Source: Flavobacterium sp. SLB02
GTDB taxonomy: Bacteria; Bacteroidota; Bacteroidia; Flavobacteriales; Flavobacteriaceae
Direction: 5' to 3'
DNA: 64,000 bases
Assembly (NCBI RefSeq): GCF_009664855.1
Contig: NZ_CP045928.1
Span: 5,620,565-5,684,564 of the forward strand
Part shown: positions 60,488 to 64,000 of the stretch, piece after piece
Layout of the letters: every line of letters starts with the position of its first letter
How positions within the stretch are numbered: position 1 is the first letter of the stretch
The notes under the pieces: generated by a model
The model's database searches: none
What the model was told of the DNA's origin: nothing
What the model saw: only the letters and a program-made list of their open reading frames with translations
Translations under genes and position numbers: made by a program

Positions 60488-63400
60488 TTAAAATTTAACA
60501 TTTAAACTTAAACCGAAACTTCTGGTTTTTGGTACTCCAAATTGTTCTACACCCTGAGCATTTCCTGCGCTAAATACAGATTCCGGATCTACGTTTGGTG
60601 TTTTCTTGTAAAGAATGAATAAGTTTCGTGCGATAAATGAAATAGAAGCTCCCTGAAGTTTTGATAATCCTTTGATGTTTTGAATAGGTAAATCGTACCC
60701 CAGAATGATTTGTCTTAATTTTACAAAACTTGCATCATAAACAAACGTTGACGAAATGTTTCTTAAACCGTCGTAATACGTTCTTAAGTTTTCTGGAGCA
60801 ATCACCATATCAACAGGATTTCCGTTGGTATCAACCCCTTTTATTGGTAATCCGTTCTCACGGCCTTCAAGCGTTAATTTTGTTAATCCCATACGAGTTC
60901 CGTATAAATCAGTCCCTGAATATAAGCTTCCTCCAAATTTACCATCTATCAAAAAGCTGAATGAGATGTTTTTGTATTTGAATTCATTGCTGATTCCTGC
61001 TGCCCAAGGATGAACTCCCTGACCTAATTCTTCAAGCGGACCTTGTGCTATCGTTGCAGAACCTCCGCTTACATTATAAACAGTATTTCCTTTTGCATCT
61101 ACACGAGGTTTGTATCCTTTGATGATACTGTAAGGACGACCAACATCACTCGTTATGGTTACATATCCGTTTACAGATGTTGCCATTGTAATAGAGTTCA
61201 ACTGATCTGTAAGTGCTTCAACGGTGTTTTGATTGTAAGATCCGTTGAAACTTGCATCCCATGAGAAATTTTCAGAATTGATGATTTTTCCACTCAATAA
61301 AACTTCAACCCCTTTGTTTCTCATTTTTCCTAGATTCAATAAAGCAGTGCTTGATCCTGAAGCGTTTGAAATGGTAGTTTCTACAATGTCATTTGTTGTG
61401 GCGCGGTTGTAGTAAGCAAAATCAAGATTTAAGCGATTATTGAAAAATCCTAAATCGGTTCCAATTTCAAATGTGGTAGAGGTCAACGGACTTAAAGTTG
61501 AATTAGGAACTCTTGAACTTGTTGGTCCTTGTAATTGCTGACCATTGTGCCCGCCCTGAATCATCGAATACGATTGGTTCAATGCATAAGGATCCGGTGT
61601 TGCTCCACCAACCTGAGCCCATGAAGTTCTTAGTTTGGCAAATGAAATAAATTCCGGCATTTTTACAATGTCTGAAACAATGATACTCGTTCCAATAGAA
61701 GGATAAAATACTGTATTGTTATCTTTTGAAAGTGTAGAGAACCAATCCTGACGGCCTGTAATGTTCAAAAACACGATGTTTTTATAATCTAAATCTGCTG
61801 CAGCATAAACCGAATTTGTTTTGGTTTTTCCGTAAGGATAGCTATAAGTAAGAGTAGATAAATTGCTTATCGCATAAAAATCATCTAATACAAAGTTTGA
61901 ACCTTCAAATCTGGTTTCGTCTCTTAAATTAGTACGGGAGTTTACCCCAATTAAAGCATTTAAAGAGAAATTATTATAGATGTTTTTCTTGGTATAATTT
62001 AAAATAGCTTCAGAATTCAGGTTGGATATTTTAACTCTTGAACCTTGTGCGTAACCAATCGGATTGTTTAAAGTTGTTTTTGGGATGTATCCAAAGAACT
62101 GATAATCTGTAAAATCCTGGCCAATTCTACCTTGAAGGAATAATTCTGGTGTAAAGTTTAGTTTTACATTCAACATTCCGATAAAACGATTTTTAGTATC
62201 ATTGTTTTTTATTTTGTTAACTACAAAATACGGGTTGGTAGCCACCGCAACAGGATTCCATGCCTCTTCTACGCCATTTGCATCATATCCCGGAGCAAGA
62301 TTTCTAATGTCAACACTATTAGCAATCATGTAAGTTCCCCAGTTTGGATTTGCTTCAGCATCAGAAACCGTAACTCTGTTATTTGATTTCTCTAAATTAT
62401 ATTGAGCTACAACATCAAACTTTAACCAGTTTGTTAAGTTTACATTACTGGCGATGTTAATGCTTTTTCGATTAAAATCAGAATTTGGCACAACACCCTG
62501 ATTGTCCATGTTCGAAAAAGAAAGACGTCCGGTTGCTTTTTCATTTCCTCCTGATAAAGCCAGGGAGTTAATGAATGTAGTTCCTGTTTCGTAGAAATTC
62601 TTGATATTATTTTTTTGAGCTACATAAGGCCTTGCAACTCCGTCAAACTGAACGACATCTGTTCCGTCCAATTTAGCACCCCAGGACCAACGTCCGGCAG
62701 CAACAGCTTCCGCTTGTGTTGTTGGTTTTTTTCCGTTTGCTCCTGAACCGTATTCATATTGCCAATCAGGTATGATCGATGGAGTTTCGAAAGTAAATGA
62801 AGTATTATAATCTACTCCAATTCCTTTTTGCGCAGATCCTCTTTTGGTTTGTATTAAAATAACCCCATTCGCAGCATTTGCACCGTATAATGCAGCGGCC
62901 GTCCCACCTTTCAAAACGGTAATGGTTTTAATATCATCAGCATTAATTACTGATGTTCCGTCACCTCGGTCAACATTTATTCTGGTAGATCCAGGTCCGT
63001 TTCCAATTCCAGGCAAGTTTAGTTGGGTATTGTCTATAGGCAAATCGTTGACCACATACATCGGCTGGTTATTTCCGTTTAATGATCCGTTACCTCTTAT
63101 TACAACCCTGCTCGAACCGTTAGGGCCAGTTGCGGTGCTGCTCACGTTTACACCGGCAATTTTACCTACTAATGCATTTGCGATATTGGTTTCTTTCGCT
63201 TTTGTAAATTCAGTTCCTTTTAGTTCTGTTACTGCATATGCTACAGATTTACTGCTTTTTTTGACTCCCAATGCCGTTACCAAAACCTGATCTAAAACAT
63301 TTTCGGCTGGTTTTAAGCTTATAACTAAATCTTGTTTATTGTCTAATTTATATTCTAAAGAGGCATAACCCATGTAAGTAACGATGATGTGAGTTTCGTT

Positions 63401-63643
63401 TTCCGGAACATTTAGTTTGAATTTTCCGGTTTCGTCAGTTATGGTAGCTATTTTATTATTGCCCTTTGCATAAATTGTTGCTCCGGCAATTGGCATTCCG
63501 TCATCCTGACCAACTACTTGGCCTGAAATTTCTGTCTGATTGCTTTTTTGTTCAAAAAGGTGCTTTTTAATTGCAGCCTCTTTTGCATTTGCTGAGAAGA
63601 TCATCCCCCCAATAAACACTAATGAAATTAGCTTTGTTTTCAT
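60488..63643 (-). CDS. SusC/RagA-family TonB-dependent outer-membrane transporter
   Basis: 1051 residues from ATG 63643, giving a proper signal peptide (K-L-I-S-L-V-F-I-G-G, cleavage after A-N-A-K); the frame extends back to 63856 but through repeat leader. Domains: CarboxypepD_reg-like domain (about 37-115, I-S-G-Q-V-V to L-V-I-S-L), plug domain with L-V-G-K-I-A-G-V-N-V and V-V-I-R-G-N-G-S-L, then a 22-strand barrel ending S-F-G-L-S-L-N-V-K-F. Forms a pair with SusD for TonB-driven uptake. Confidence 0.95.
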   Translation of the reverse strand: MKTKLISLVFIGGMIFSANAKEAAIKKHLFEQKSNQTEISGQVVGQDDGMPIAGATIYAKGNNKIATITDETGKFKLNVPENETHIIVTYMGYASLEYKLDNKQDLVISLKPAENVLDQVLVTALGVKKSSKSVAYAVTELKGTEFTKAKETNIANALVGKIAGVNVSSTATGPNGSSRVVIRGNGSLNGNNQPMYVVNDLPIDNTQLNLPGIGNGPGSTRINVDRGDGTSVINADDIKTITVLKGGTAAALYGANAANGVILIQTKRGSAQKGIGVDYNTSFTFETPSIIPDWQYEYGSGANGKKPTTQAEAVAAGRWSWGAKLDGTDVVQFDGVARPYVAQKNNIKNFYETGTTFINSLALSGGNEKATGRLSFSNMDNQGVVPNSDFNRKSINIASNVNLTNWLKFDVVAQYNLEKSNNRVTVSDAEANPNWGTYMIANSVDIRNLAPGYDANGVEEAWNPVAVATNPYFVVNKIKNNDTKNRFIGMLNVKLNFTPELFLQGRIGQDFTDYQFFGYIPKTTLNNPIGYAQGSRVKISNLNSEAILNYTKKNIYNNFSLNALIGVNSRTNLRDETRFEGSNFVLDDFYAISNLSTLTYSYPYGKTKTNSVYAAADLDYKNIVFLNITGRQDWFSTLSKDNNTVFYPSIGTSIIVSDIVKMPEFISFAKLRTSWAQVGGATPDPYALNQSYSMIQGGHNGQQLQGPTSSRVPNSTLSPLTSTTFEIGTDLGFFNNRLNLDFAYYNRATTNDIVETTISNASGSSTALLNLGKMRNKGVEVLLSGKIINSENFSWDASFNGSYNQNTVEALTDQLNSITMATSVNGYVTITSDVGRPYSIIKGYKPRVDAKGNTVYNVSGGSATIAQGPLEELGQGVHPWAAGISNEFKYKNISFSFLIDGKFGGSLYSGTDLYGTRMGLTKLTLEGRENGLPIKGVDTNGNPVDMVIAPENLRTYYDGLRNISSTFVYDASFVKLRQIILGYDLPIQNIKGLSKLQGASISFIARNLFILYKKTPNVDPESVFSAGNAQGVEQFGVPKTRSFGLSLNVKF

Positions 63644-63650
63644 AATTCTT

Positions 63651-63690
63651 TGGTTTTCATGTTTTTTTTGGTTTTCATGTTTTTTTTGGT
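63651..63690. repeat. 18-bp tandem repeat in the susC leader
   Basis: TGGTTTTCATGTTTTTTT stands at 63651-63668 and again at 63669-63686, with a partial third copy. On the mRNA strand each copy carries CATGAAAACC. The ATG at 63678 opens a short leader ORF (M-K-T-K-K-N-M-K-T-K-E-L) whose TGA overlaps the susC ATG as ATGA. Confidence 0.75.
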
Positions 63691-63703
63691 TTTTATTGGC
63701 GAT

Positions 63704-63750
63704 CAAATATAAAAATTTATTTTTCACATTTGCATATTTTTTGCAAAATG
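63704..63750 (-). promoter_or_regulatory. susC promoter with shared 22-bp operator-like motif
   Basis: On the minus strand TATATTTG (complement of 63704-63711) is the -7 box. At 63729-63750 the plus strand reads TTTGCAT, one base, then TTTTTTGCAAAATG, matching 51650-51671 at 21 of 22 positions. The gap from the -7 box is 17 bp here and 15 bp at GH20. A further TTTTTTGCAA half-site lies at 63757-63766. Confidence 0.65.
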
Positions 63751-63881
63751 TACATGTTTTTTGCAATATTTTTTCGTGAAACATTTTTAATATCCAAAAG
63801 ATATGTGATTTTACGAGGTGTTTTGAGAAAATTTTGCAGGTAATGCTTTTTTTCAAAAAATAATTTTAATCTTAAAATTCG

Positions 63882-63889
63882 TATTTTTG
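63882..63889 (+). promoter_or_regulatory. -7 box close to the nitrilase-family start
   Basis: TATTTTTG fits TAnnTTTG and ends only four bases before the ATG at 63894. If functional, the transcript would be leaderless or nearly so. Confidence 0.45.
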
Positions 63890-63893
63890 AAGT

Positions 63894-64000
63894 ATGAAAA
63901 TCGCACTTATACAATCAGACCTTTATTGGGAAGACGCTTGTAAAAACAGAAAAAGCTTCGAATCGAAAATAAATCAGATCGATGCTGAGGTTAATTTGGT
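63894..64000 (+). CDS. Carbon-nitrogen hydrolase (nitrilase superfamily), N-terminal part
   Basis: The visible start M-K-I-A-L-I-Q-S-D-L-Y-W-E-D matches the first beta-strand of nitrilase-superfamily amidohydrolases (omega-amidase or YafV-like). The gene runs off the window after 35 codons, before the Glu-Lys-Cys triad, so the subtype cannot be judged. Divergent from susC. Confidence 0.7.
   Translation, partial: MKIALIQSDLYWEDACKNRKSFESKINQIDAEVNL

Noticed and set aside
62844..63290. 148-codon plus-strand frame opposite susC
   Set aside because: It is a shadow of the SusC plug-domain coding region; no promoter and no recognisable protein.
1..64000. tRNA, rRNA or riboswitch genes in the intergenic gaps
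   Set aside because: I looked for the TTCGAATC-type T-loop, cloverleaf spacing and long GC-rich stems in every gap and found none; structured gaps are repeats or terminators.

Overview
This window reads as the chromosome of a Flavobacterium-like member of the Bacteroidota. The base composition is AT-rich. Promoters fit the Bacteroidota form TTTG - about 19 bp - TAnnTTTG, clearest at 25764-25794. Shine-Dalgarno sequences are weak or absent. It also has a PorZ-like type IX secretion protein, a SusC/SusD pair, a class II-like isoleucyl-tRNA synthetase, a fused succinate dehydrogenase cytochrome b subunit and OmpA with thrombospondin type-3 repeats. I saw no tRNA, rRNA, CRISPR array, transposase or prophage gene.

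Layout. 0-5 kb: a GNAT fragment, an SDR oxidoreductase, a four-helix-bundle (IVS-type) gene with an in-frame stop near its apparent old start, an AlbA_2-type protein, a DUF3298-type lipoprotein and a cystathionine gamma-synthase-family enzyme. 5-21 kb: core genes gdhA, porZ-like, recO, two exported proteins, ileS, a DksA-like gene and lspA, with a Roadblock/LC7 gene pair inserted between the last two. 21-31 kb: an AddA-like helicase-nuclease and an AddB-like nuclease separated by kbl and ompA, then a small ABC module. 31-36 kb: a second Roadblock/LC7 pair, an alpha/beta hydrolase, a repeat array, ferritin and aminopeptidase P. 36-44 kb: an accessory stretch with a decayed XRE regulator, two acetyltransferases, a beta-helix/repeat protein, an orphan double-glycine-leader peptide, a membrane-anchored LytTR regulator and small membrane proteins. 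44-49 kb: an HMG-CoA synthase-family gene and the sdhCAB operon. 49-64 kb: a carbohydrate locus, and the start of a nitrilase-family gene.

The most interesting region is 49-64 kb. A secreted GH20 hexosaminidase, a DeoR-type regulator and a SusC/SusD pair flank a minus-strand run encoding a GntP permease, a RidA protein, a 2-keto-3-deoxygluconate kinase, a KDPG-type aldolase, a D-threonine-aldolase/D-serine-dehydratase-fold PLP enzyme and an M19 dipeptidase. Together these suggest an unphosphorylated amino-sugar-acid route: an amino acid sugar such as D-glucosaminate is deaminated to KDG, phosphorylated to KDPG and cleaved to pyruvate and glyceraldehyde-3-phosphate. A 22-bp motif, 21/22 identical and equally placed relative to the -7 box, lies upstream of both the hexosaminidase gene and susC. 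This supports one regulon. Substrate and regulator are inference.

The other notable themes are two paralogous Roadblock/LC7 operons with the same A-B gene order and no nearby Ras-like GTPase, and many intergenic repeat families. The latter include a 131-132 bp MITE-like element present twice, a nested 148-bp palindrome between susD and gntP, a 75-bp tandem array closed by a 27-bp inverted copy, and several REP-like hairpins.
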